Below are positions 1 through 5,573 of a DNA stretch of 10,725 nt, in pieces (within the stretch, counting starts at the first letter, position 1; every line of letters starts with the position of its first letter). The stretch lies in contig JAQWJG010000068.1 in NCBI GenBank assembly GCA_029248485.1, positions 1 to 10,725 of the forward strand. Reading direction: 5' to 3'. Origin of the DNA: SAR86 cluster bacterium (lineage in GTDB: Bacteria; Pseudomonadota; Gammaproteobacteria; SAR86; D2472). The notes under the pieces are model-generated. The model ran no database searches and had not been told where the DNA came from. It worked only from the letters and a program-made list of their open reading frames with translations. A program made the position numbers and the translations under genes.

Positions 1-542
1 CTGACATAGTTTATTGCTTTGTTAAAAGAGGCATTAAAAAACTGCATACCACGACCAATATCATCAATGGCACCTTTGTATCTAAGAATTCCATTTGCAT
101 CAATCATGTACATGTGAGGCGTTGTTTTGGCCCCATACAACATACCCATTTCTCCCAATTCATCGAGCAAGACATGGGTAGGGCTGGCCCCTCTAGAGTC
201 TGTTAATGCATTGGCTGTTTCTGGGCTAACATGGCCTTGATCACCAGGAGTGGAGGAAATGATGCTCAACCAAATAATCCCTGCATCACTAGCCATCTTT
301 TGTATGCTTTGCATATTGTTTTCATTGTAATGTCTTGCCACATATGGGCACTCATGATTAGTCCATTCCAGTATGACCGGACTGCCTTTAAGATCAGATA
401 GTTGAATTGTTTTGCCATAACTATTTACGGCTATAAAATTTGGAGCCTCCTCGTTGATTGGAGGATTTTGTAATTTAATGTCAGCCGCATTAACGGAATT
501 TGAAATAGCTAAGGTAGCCAAAAGAGTTACAAATGTTTTCAT
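1..542 (-). CDS. Exported peroxiredoxin-like (PRX_like1-type) thioredoxin-fold protein, C-terminus cut by window edge
   Basis: Reading the minus strand from the ATG at 542 gives 180 codons with no stop before the window edge. Residues 1-19 look like a signal peptide ending in SVNA, so the protein should act in the periplasm. The rest is a thioredoxin-like fold of the PRX_like1 kind: EWTNHECPYVARHY at 59-72 with a single cysteine (C65), LTDSRGASPTHVLLD at 113-127, YGAKTTPHMYMID at 136-148 with the cis-Pro loop, and YKGAIDD at 155-161. There is no CxxC, so it is more likely a one-cysteine peroxidase-like redoxin than a disulfide reductase. Family members are around 200 residues, so only a short tail is probably missing. 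The start overlaps the dsbD stop by ATGA, implying coupled translation and possibly reduction by that transporter. The substrate is unknown. Confidence 0.85.
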   Translation of the reverse strand, partial: MKTFVTLLATLAISNSVNAADIKLQNPPINEEAPNFIAVNSYGKTIQLSDLKGSPVILEWTNHECPYVARHYNENNMQSIQKMASDAGIIWLSIISSTPGDQGHVSPETANALTDSRGASPTHVLLDELGEMGMLYGAKTTPHMYMIDANGILRYKGAIDDIGRGMQFFNASFNKAINYV

Positions 543-2488
543 TGCATTGCTTTAATTAGCATGTCTTCGGTTAATACAGCAGGTAAGATTTTTGATCCAG
601 GCATGCCAGGTTTCCAGAAAATATACAATGGAATTCCAGTGCGTTCATATTTTGCTAACCCAACAGCTATTTCTTCATTACGATTCGTCCAGTCAGCTTT
701 GATGTATGTAATATTTTGATCTGTTAAATATTCTTTCACCCTGTCTCTGGCAAATGCTGTTTTCTCATTGGTTTGGCAGGTTATGCACCAAGCCGCCGTA
801 AAGTTAATCAAATAGGCCTGATCTTGAGCTTGCAAGTCAGACTCTATCTCTAAGCTCCATACTTCAGCAGAGGAATCTGCAACCATGCCGGTGGTATTTT
901 CAGGCAGGTTGTTAAAAACCTGCACAGCTGCTAAAAAAGTTGCGAGCATTCCAATCCACTTCCATCGACCTTTAAATGTTGCAATCATCCAAATTGCTAT
1001 TCCAAGTATCAATCCAAGCAGCAGCAATAAAATTAGAGCATCTCCTGAGGTTTGCACCATGAAGACCCACATAAGCCAAAGAGCTGTAGCGATCATAGGA
1101 AAAGCAAAGAATTGTTTGAGTGTTTCCATCCAAGCCCCAGGCTGTGGAAGGGCACTGATCCACTGAGGTTTTAGGGCCAACAATAAATATGGTCCCGCAA
1201 AACCTAAGCCGAGTGCAAGAAAAATTGGTAGTGTTGCGAAGGAGGGTTGTAAGAGGGCATAACCAATAGCAGCTCCCATAAACGGTGCGGTACAAGGAGA
1301 TGCAACCACCACAGCCAAAACGCCAGTGAAAAAAGAACCCGAATAGTCATTTCGAGATTGCACAGACGACCCAAGAGTAGTTAAGCCTGATGCAAAATTG
1401 ATATTCGTTAAAAGGATAAGACCAATGCCAAGCATGATGAGTGTCAAAATTCCAACCACTGCAGGAGACTGCAGTTGATAGCCCCAACCAATCATAGATC
1501 CTGTCGACCTTATAATGATTAAGGCTGTAGCAATTGATAAAAATGTGGACATCACTCCACCAACAAAGGAGAGGGCGTGGTTTCTGATTTTGCTATTATC
1601 GTCGCCTCCCATGGAGACAAAACTTAAAACTTTAAGAGAAATAACTGGAAATACACAGGGCATTAAATTCAAAATCAACCCACCAATCAAAGCGAACAAT
1701 ATGGCTTGCCATAAAGACATACTAGAGCTCGATTCAAGCTCTTCTTCAATTTGAAATCCCTCACCATCGATACTCAAAATACCTGAAAAAGAAGCCACTT
1801 CATCATTCAAGACAGGAACAGTAATTTCATAAAGGTCATCACCCAGGCTTACAAGTTGCTGGGTTGGTGTATAGGCAAATAAGTTATCTTGTCTGGGAAA
1901 AAGGTATGCATCCTGTATGGGCTGAGAAAACTTAAATTTAGTTTTTAGGCCATCGCCCTTAACCGCGCTTTCAGTTTGGATTATTTTTAATGGAAGCTTT
2001 TGTATAGCTTCATCAACTAGGACATTAGGAGTTGCTGATGATAAATCAAGAGTTAAAGATGCTTTTTCTGGAATGCAAATATCTGCGCAAATTAGAAAGT
2101 CAAAATCGACACTTATAGAAGACAGCTCTAAATCAAGAGAGCGAAAAACTTTGAACGGAAAAACAACATCGCCCTCATAGCCAAATGTCATCAGAGGTGG
2201 ATAGGGGATTGTTATTGGGGTAGGCCATTCTACATTCTCAACAATTACACCTTCATCAACATTCCATTTAGCCTCAAACGGACTTCCAGAATCGCCTGGA
2301 TTTTCCCAGTAAGTGTGCCAACCTTCCTGCATTTCAAGGCGCACACCAACATAAAAAGACTCCTGTTGGGAATTTTGTAGATTTGTAATTAAACTTGCTC
2401 TTGCATGCCCTGTTTCCACAGGATTTGACACAGCCAGGGTGCTAAGAAAGAGGCTGAATGCTAAAAAGATGTGTTTCATTGGTTTCAT
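539..2488 (-). CDS. dsbD: Protein-disulfide reductase of the DsbD/ScsB family (membrane thiol electron transporter)
   Basis: Moves reducing electrons from cytoplasmic thioredoxin across the inner membrane to periplasmic thiol proteins. The 649-residue product shows the three-part layout. A signal peptide covers about 1-20. A periplasmic N-terminal domain carries GWHTYWENPGDSG at 56-68 and the cysteine pair C134/C138 in ICADICIPE. A membrane domain of about eight helices (roughly 258-525) has the buried cysteines C278 (NLMPCVFPV) and C399 (ASPCTAPF). A C-terminal thioredoxin domain has WCITC (C568/C571). All six expected redox cysteines are present. The GWHTYW motif resembles ScsB-type proteins more than E. 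coli DsbD. A second ATG at codon 4 (2479) could be the start; neither has a clear ribosome binding site. The terminator of the upstream heat-shock gene lies just before the start. The stop overlaps the next gene by ATGA. Confidence 0.93.
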   Translation of the reverse strand: MKPMKHIFLAFSLFLSTLAVSNPVETGHARASLITNLQNSQQESFYVGVRLEMQEGWHTYWENPGDSGSPFEAKWNVDEGVIVENVEWPTPITIPYPPLMTFGYEGDVVFPFKVFRSLDLELSSISVDFDFLICADICIPEKASLTLDLSSATPNVLVDEAIQKLPLKIIQTESAVKGDGLKTKFKFSQPIQDAYLFPRQDNLFAYTPTQQLVSLGDDLYEITVPVLNDEVASFSGILSIDGEGFQIEEELESSSSMSLWQAILFALIGGLILNLMPCVFPVISLKVLSFVSMGGDDNSKIRNHALSFVGGVMSTFLSIATALIIIRSTGSMIGWGYQLQSPAVVGILTLIMLGIGLILLTNINFASGLTTLGSSVQSRNDYSGSFFTGVLAVVVASPCTAPFMGAAIGYALLQPSFATLPIFLALGLGFAGPYLLLALKPQWISALPQPGAWMETLKQFFAFPMIATALWLMWVFMVQTSGDALILLLLLGLILGIAIWMIATFKGRWKWIGMLATFLAAVQVFNNLPENTTGMVADSSAEVWSLEIESDLQAQDQAYLINFTAAWCITCQTNEKTAFARDRVKEYLTDQNITYIKADWTNRNEEIAVGLAKYERTGIPLYIFWKPGMPGSKILPAVLTEDMLIKAMQ

Positions 2489-2500
2489 GTTAAACCATTG

Positions 2501-2530
2501 TAATAAAAAAGGGGGAGCAAAGACTCCCCC
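2501..2530 (-). terminator. Intrinsic terminator after the small heat-shock gene
   Basis: On the minus strand a perfect 7-bp stem (GGGGGAG with CTCCCCC, 2511-2530) with a 6-base loop is followed directly by TTTTTTATTA. This is a textbook Rho-independent terminator, 17 bases after the hsp20 stop codon. It is also only 22 bases before the dsbD start, so dsbD transcription must either read through it or begin before it. Confidence 0.9.
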
Positions 2531-2547
2531 GATCCAAACTGATTGAA

Positions 2548-3000
2548 TTACTTACTGCCTAAAATTTTAGGAGTTTTAATATCAATCGAACGAGGCTTTT
2601 GTGCATCTGGAATGATTTTTTCCAGAGCAATAGTTAACATTCCATTAACTAAATCTGCTCCATGCACTTCAACATTTTCAGCTAAAGTAAACTGCTGCTT
2701 GAATGCTCGTTGAGCTATGCCTTGATAGACAACCTCATTTGAATCATTCAGCAATTCAGCTTTGGGGCCTTTGTGCTCAATTGTCAATACGCCCTCAGCC
2801 AATTCAATGTTAAGGTCCTCACGAGACAGACCAGCAACAGCAACATCTATAAAGATCTGGTTTTGATCTCTTCTAATGTTGTATGGCGGATAGCTTGAAG
2901 ATCTCTCTGTGGTTTCTGAGAATCTCTGCAATCTATCAAACAGGCTTTCAAACCCTAACACACGAGTTGTTAGGAACGGATCGGTAAAATTAAGTACCAT
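2548..3000 (-). CDS. ibpA: Small heat-shock protein, Hsp20/IbpA type
   Basis: An ATP-independent chaperone that holds unfolding proteins in the cytoplasm until DnaK/ClpB can refold them. The 150-residue protein has a short N-terminal arm (NFTDPFLTTRVLGFESLFDRL, similar to IbpA), an alpha-crystallin domain at about 38-128 with the IbpA-like stretch YQGIAQRAFKQQFTLA at 92-107 and the GADLVNGMLTI signature at 114-124, and a C-terminal IxI motif (IDI, 139-141) used for oligomer assembly. The frame stays open up to an ATG at 3081, but the start at 3000 is chosen for two reasons: it has a strong AAGGAGGA ribosome binding site 8 bases upstream, and the extra 27 residues would be encoded by a structured leader and match nothing in the family. 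A sigma-32-like promoter, leader hairpins and a terminator make it a self-contained heat-shock transcription unit. Confidence 0.95.
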   Translation of the reverse strand: MVLNFTDPFLTTRVLGFESLFDRLQRFSETTERSSSYPPYNIRRDQNQIFIDVAVAGLSREDLNIELAEGVLTIEHKGPKAELLNDSNEVVYQGIAQRAFKQQFTLAENVEVHGADLVNGMLTIALEKIIPDAQKPRSIDIKTPKILGSK

Positions 3001-3007
3001 AATATAG

Positions 3008-3029
3008 TCCTCCTTAGTAGCGACTAAAA
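3008..3029 (-). promoter_or_regulatory. Ribosome binding site of hsp20 inside a fourU-like hairpin (candidate RNA thermometer)
   Basis: The mRNA carries UUUUAGU (3029-3023), a CGCU loop (3022-3019) and ACUAAGG (3018-3012). These pair over seven positions, five Watson-Crick and two U-G. The four U bases pair with the AAGG at the start of the AAGGAGGA ribosome binding site (3015-3008). This resembles the fourU thermometers known in front of heat-shock genes such as agsA: the weak stem would hide the site at low temperature and melt on warming. The hairpin and the site are seen directly; the temperature response is inferred. Confidence 0.5.
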
Positions 3030-3032
3030 TGT

Positions 3033-3085
3033 GCATACCCAAATGGCGTATGCGGTTAATAAACGTAGACCCAAATGGCATCTAC
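3033..3085 (-). repeat. Two tandem leader hairpins with identical tips in the hsp20 5' untranslated region
   Basis: Two inverted repeats lie 11 bases apart in the leader. Hairpin 1 (3085-3065) has the stem GTAGA/TCTAC; hairpin 2 (3053-3033) has GCATAC/GTATGC. Both close on the same tip: a G bulge, then CC-ATTT-GG. The shared 11-base unit GCCATTTGGGT occurs at 3079-3069 and 3047-3037 on the minus strand. The stems differ while the tips are the same, which suggests that the tip itself is what is recognised. The function is unknown; candidates are mRNA stabilisation, protein binding or part of the thermosensor. Confidence 0.6.
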
Positions 3086-3091
3086 AATATT

Positions 3092-3121
3092 TATTTAGGT
3101 GCTTTTAAAAAAAATTCAAGG
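3092..3121 (-). promoter_or_regulatory. Sigma-32-like heat-shock promoter for hsp20
   Basis: On the minus strand CCTTGAA (3121-3115) is followed after 13 bases by CACCTAAATA (3101-3092). This resembles the RpoH consensus CTTGAAA, 11-16 bases, CCCCATnT: the -35 element and spacing match well and the -10 element only partly. Transcription would begin near 3085, at the foot of the first leader hairpin. The position just after the nitroreductase stop codon and before a small heat-shock gene supports the call. Confidence 0.5.
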
Positions 3122-3136
3122 AAAACAAGAAAGAAA

Positions 3137-3697
3137 TTATTCGTTCCAATGTGTAACAAATTTGTCCACATCAAGTTGCGGTATCTTTTTATTAGTTCCA
3201 GCGGGAGTCCCCACATACAAATACCCGATCACCTCATGGTCAGGGGTTAAATTTAAGTATTCAGCTATTTTCTTGTTAAAGGCAAATTTGCCGGTTCGCC
3301 AAATTCCAGCATAGTTTTTTGCATGAAGTGCCAGCAGGATATTTTCTGCTGCTGTGGCTGTCGATAACATTTGCTCGATTTTGGGAACTTTGGGGTGGTC
3401 AGTGATTTGAGTGGTCAGAATTATGATCATGGGCGCCCTAAATGGTGCAGATTGATACTTTTCCATTTGCAATGGTGTGACATCCTTCAATTCGTTTTTA
3501 GCAAACTCTATAAAAATATTAGACAACTTATCTAACCCTGCACCAGTTACTTCAATAAATCGAGAGGGTCTTAGCCAGGCATGATCAGGAGCTCGGAGAG
3601 CTGCTTCATAAATTTCATGCATCTCATCCTTTGATGGAAAAGGAGTTGTCAGTTCGCGAGGCGAATTTCTTGTTAAGAGATTAGTCATTGCATCCAT
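3137..3697 (-). CDS. ydjA: Nitroreductase family protein, YdjA type (FMN-dependent oxidoreductase)
   Basis: A small FMN-dependent oxidoreductase of the nitroreductase fold, presumably a cytoplasmic homodimer using NAD(P)H; the physiological substrate of the YdjA group is not well defined. The 186-residue length matches E. coli YdjA (183). Shared landmarks are the N-terminal MDAMTNLLTRNSPRE (1-15), RAPDH (35-39), APFRAPMIIIL (84-94), HPKVPKIEQ (101-109), GIWRTG (131-136, flavin contact) and IGYLYVGTP (157-165). The start at 3697 is kept because MDA matches the family. However, the only ribosome-binding-like AGAGG (3703-3699) is one base from it and 10 bases from the ATG at codon 4 (3688), so the shorter start is possible. 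It is divergent from the MAPEG gene, and the hsp20 promoter begins just after its stop. Confidence 0.9.
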   Translation of the reverse strand: MDAMTNLLTRNSPRELTTPFPSKDEMHEIYEAALRAPDHAWLRPSRFIEVTGAGLDKLSNIFIEFAKNELKDVTPLQMEKYQSAPFRAPMIIILTTQITDHPKVPKIEQMLSTATAAENILLALHAKNYAGIWRTGKFAFNKKIAEYLNLTPDHEVIGYLYVGTPAGTNKKIPQLDVDKFVTHWNE

Positions 3698-3725
3698 ACC
3701 TCTATTCTAATGGATGGATAATTTT

Positions 3726-3755
3726 TTTATAAGAAATACTCCAATCTTTTGTCTG
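3726..3755 (-). promoter_or_regulatory. Candidate sigma-70 promoter for the nitroreductase gene, overlapping a palindrome
   Basis: On the minus strand CAGACA (3755-3750, 4 of 6 against TTGACA) is followed after 18 bases by TATAAA (3731-3726, 5 of 6). Transcription would start about 20 bases before the ATG. The -35 overlaps the perfect 10-base palindrome TCTGATCAGA (3752-3761), which could be a regulator site. I found no convincing promoter for the divergent MAPEG gene in the same 108-base gap. Confidence 0.4.
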
Positions 3756-3805
3756 ATCAGATTAAACTTAAGGTATTAGAAATTATTAAACCAAACAATT
3801 AGTTT

Positions 3806-4189
3806 ATGGAAATTACACTTTTATATACCTCACTTATAACCATCCTTGCAATTTTTCTAGCATTTAGGGTTGGCATGACAAGGGGAAAAACCAACACGCT
3901 GCTTGGAGAAGGTGATTCCTCTGAATTACTTCAATCCATAAGATCACATGGCAATTTAATGGAAAATGCTCCCATAGCACTTATTCTTTTGCTCTTGCTT
4001 GAAATGCAGAGTGTGGCTGACTGGAAGCTTCATTTAATTGGATCTTCTTTTTTCCTTTTTAGAATTTTGCATGCCTATGGAATTACAATCTCCAGAGAAA
4101 GCACTCCTTATCGAGTTGTTGGTGCACTGGGCTCATGGGTGCTGATGCTGGGAATGAGTGGATATGGTGTATATGTTTATCTTAGTTAA
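3806..4189 (+). CDS. MAPEG family integral membrane protein (YecN-like)
   Basis: A 127-residue inner-membrane protein with four predicted helices, at about 3-22, 52-68, 76-92 and 105-125. The MAPEG signature is clear: RSHGNLMENAP at 46-56 (the R-x-x-GN-x-x-E-x-x-P pattern) and FRILHAYGI at 85-93. Eukaryotic MAPEG proteins are glutathione transferases or peroxidases. Bacterial YecN-type members are poorly characterised, so glutathione-linked detoxification is only a family-level possibility. It is the first gene on the plus strand, with no clear ribosome binding site before the ATG, and is divergent from the nitroreductase. A gap of 40 bases separates it from the next gene, with no recognisable terminator. 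Confidence 0.88.
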   Translation: MEITLLYTSLITILAIFLAFRVGMTRGKTNTLLGEGDSSELLQSIRSHGNLMENAPIALILLLLLEMQSVADWKLHLIGSSFFLFRILHAYGITISRESTPYRVVGALGSWVLMLGMSGYGVYVYLS

Positions 4190-4229
4190 TTTGCATGAAC
4201 TTTTTGTTTAAAATAAAGTCAAAATTAAT

Positions 4230-4661
4230 ATGATAGATATAAAAAAATACTTACTTCTTTTTAGCTTAATTCTGGCCACTCCAAGCCTCTTGGCAGAAAC
4301 CACAAATGATACTGATCCTGCGGCTGATATTTTAGGAACAACTTGGAAGTTGGTTAAAAACGGCTCATCAAATTCTTCGTTTGGCAGTGGGCAAGTTGTC
4401 TATTTTTTATCCAGTGATGCATACCACACCCATAGGAGCAGAAAATTTCAAACTTGGGATACTTTTTCTATGGTCGATGGAAGAAACCTCGTGCGTTTGA
4501 AGAAAAATGAAGGCATTGAGATTGTTGCATCTAAATTTAATAATTCGATATACGAGGTCAAGCTCCTTAACGGTTTTTACAAAGGGAAAACTTATTATTT
4601 GATTGCAGATGAGCTTGAAAAAAATTTTAAACAGGAGATAAAAGATAATGACAGCATTTAA
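4230..4661 (+). CDS. Exported protein of unknown function
   Basis: I do not recognise this 143-residue protein. It starts with a clear signal peptide (MIDIKKYLLLFSLILATPSLLA, likely cleaved at about 22), followed by an acidic linker (23-33) and a small domain that looks beta-rich and contains GTTWKLVKNG (36-45), a serine/glycine stretch, QTWDTFSMVDGRN (74-86) and GFYKGKTYYLI (115-125). It has no cysteine and no lipobox, so it is probably a soluble periplasmic protein. It is likely real. It has export features, codon use like its neighbours, and a 14-base overlap with the following lipoprotein gene, which implies a shared transcript. No strong ribosome binding site precedes the ATG. Confidence 0.75.
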   Translation: MIDIKKYLLLFSLILATPSLLAETTNDTDPAADILGTTWKLVKNGSSNSSFGSGQVVYFLSSDAYHTHRSRKFQTWDTFSMVDGRNLVRLKKNEGIEIVASKFNNSIYEVKLLNGFYKGKTYYLIADELEKNFKQEIKDNDSI

Positions 4662-5112
4662 AAATATTATTAGTATCATTTTTGTCATGTTCATGATGGG
4701 TTGTTCATACAGCTCATTGCGACCCGAGGTGGTTGATCGTTCTGACGCGCAAAGAATGCAAACTGTTATTTTTGCAACGGTCGTGTCCATTGACCGAGTC
4801 ATACTGTCAGGGGATGGAGATACTGGTGCTGTGGCTGGTGCAATCATAGGTGGCGTTGCTGGAGCCTCAGTCACTGACTCAGAAACTGAATCGGATATTG
4901 CAGGAGTTTTGGGTGCCTTAGTGGGTTCTGCTGTGGGTTCAAAAATGGGAGATGCCGCAACAAGGAAGCCTGCCATTGAACTATTGTTAGATCTGGATTC
5001 AGGCAAAACAGTTTCGATTATTCAAGAAGAAGGAGATTATAGTTTTGCTGTGGGCCAGCGCGTTAAAATTATCAAAAACAAAGGCAAGTCTAGAGTCATG
5101 CCTTTGCAATGA
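4648..5112 (+). CDS. Glycine-zipper outer-membrane lipoprotein, SlyB/Pcp-like (17 kDa antigen family)
   Basis: A 154-residue lipoprotein. The N-terminus is a hydrophobic segment ending in the lipobox-like MMGC, with C19 as the lipidated residue. Residues 60-100 form a two-helix glycine zipper (GAVAGAIIGGVAGASV and IAGVLGALVGSAVGSKMGD), and LDLDSGKTVSIIQ (115-126) matches the conserved beta segment of SlyB. Such proteins sit in the outer membrane and help envelope integrity; the exact role here is unknown. A good AGGAG (4633-4637) lies 10 bases before the ATG, inside the upstream gene. The coding region overlaps the unknown gene by 14 bases and recX by ATGA. Confidence 0.9.
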   Translation: MTAFKNIISIIFVMFMMGCSYSSLRPEVVDRSDAQRMQTVIFATVVSIDRVILSGDGDTGAVAGAIIGGVAGASVTDSETESDIAGVLGALVGSAVGSKMGDAATRKPAIELLLDLDSGKTVSIIQEEGDYSFAVGQRVKIIKNKGKSRVMPLQ

Positions 5113-5549
5113 CCTCCGAAGCCTTCACAATTGTATACAACAAAGCCCTTGATCTAGTTTCAAGGCGTGAACATTCGCGTCACGAGCTTATGCAAAAACT
5201 CGATAAGCGTTATCCAGAAACCTTGCCCATCATAGAAGAGGCGCTTGAAAAACTTGTACTCAATAAAATTCTTGATGATGAGCGCTTTGCTGAAATGTAC
5301 CTTAACTCGAGAGCCAGAAAAGGTTTTGGGCCTAAAAAAATAGAGATGGAATTATATTCTAAAAAAGTTGATTCAGCGCTCATCAACAATGCTATTGAGG
5401 CCTACGAATACTGGACAGAGAATGCTAAAAATGAATTAAAAAAGAAATTTAAGGGCAGTCAGCCCACAGACTATAAATCCAAGATGAAGCAAAAACAATT
5501 TCTATTTAATCGGGGCTTTAGTACCCAAATTATTGAGCAGATTTTATAA
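5109..5549 (+). CDS. recX: RecX, regulator of RecA
   Basis: A small helical cytoplasmic protein that binds RecA filaments and limits their activity. The 146-residue product shows the RecX pattern of three-helix repeats: ALDLVSRREHSRHELMQKL (13-31), ILDDERFAEMYLNSRARKG (54-72), FGPKKIEMEL (73-82), and a C-terminal repeat ending FLFNRGFSTQIIEQIL. Length is typical (E. coli 166). The usual partner recA is not next to it here. Instead it is translationally coupled to the lipoprotein gene by an ATGA overlap and followed by dnaX, in a run of recombination and replication genes. Confidence 0.93.
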   Translation: MTSEAFTIVYNKALDLVSRREHSRHELMQKLDKRYPETLPIIEEALEKLVLNKILDDERFAEMYLNSRARKGFGPKKIEMELYSKKVDSALINNAIEAYEYWTENAKNELKKKFKGSQPTDYKSKMKQKQFLFNRGFSTQIIEQIL

Positions 5550-5556
5550 AATCACA

Positions 5557-5565
5557 TGGTATGAT
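5557..5565 (+). promoter_or_regulatory. Candidate extended -10 promoter directly in front of dnaX
   Basis: TGGTATGAT matches the extended -10 form TGnTATAAT with one mismatch. No well-spaced -35 is present, as is usual for extended -10 promoters. The predicted transcript would start about 2 bases before the dnaX ATG at 5574, giving an almost leaderless mRNA. That would fit the lack of any ribosome binding site in the 24-base gap. Confidence 0.35.
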
Positions 5566-5573
5566 TTACTCCT

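Noticed and set aside
972..1295. Overlapping open frames within dsbD on both strands
   Set aside because: They are shadows of the well-supported dsbD frame with no recognisable protein features.
2558..2571. 14-base perfect palindrome CCTAAAATTTTAGG near the end of hsp20
   Set aside because: It lies within coding sequence and is AT-rich; about one such palindrome is expected by chance in a window this size.
3001..3081. N-terminal 27-residue extension of the small heat-shock protein
   Set aside because: It would be encoded by the structured leader, lacks a ribosome binding site and matches nothing in Hsp20; the ATG at 3000 has a strong site.
3102..3114. T-rich run after the nitroreductase gene as a terminator
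   Set aside because: No GC-rich stem precedes it; it fits better as the spacer of the hsp20 promoter.
4407..5006. 199-residue open frame on the minus strand opposite the unknown gene and the lipoprotein gene
   Set aside because: It is antisense to two better-supported genes, its Pro/Ala/Thr-rich sequence mirrors the glycine-zipper codons, and it has no family features.
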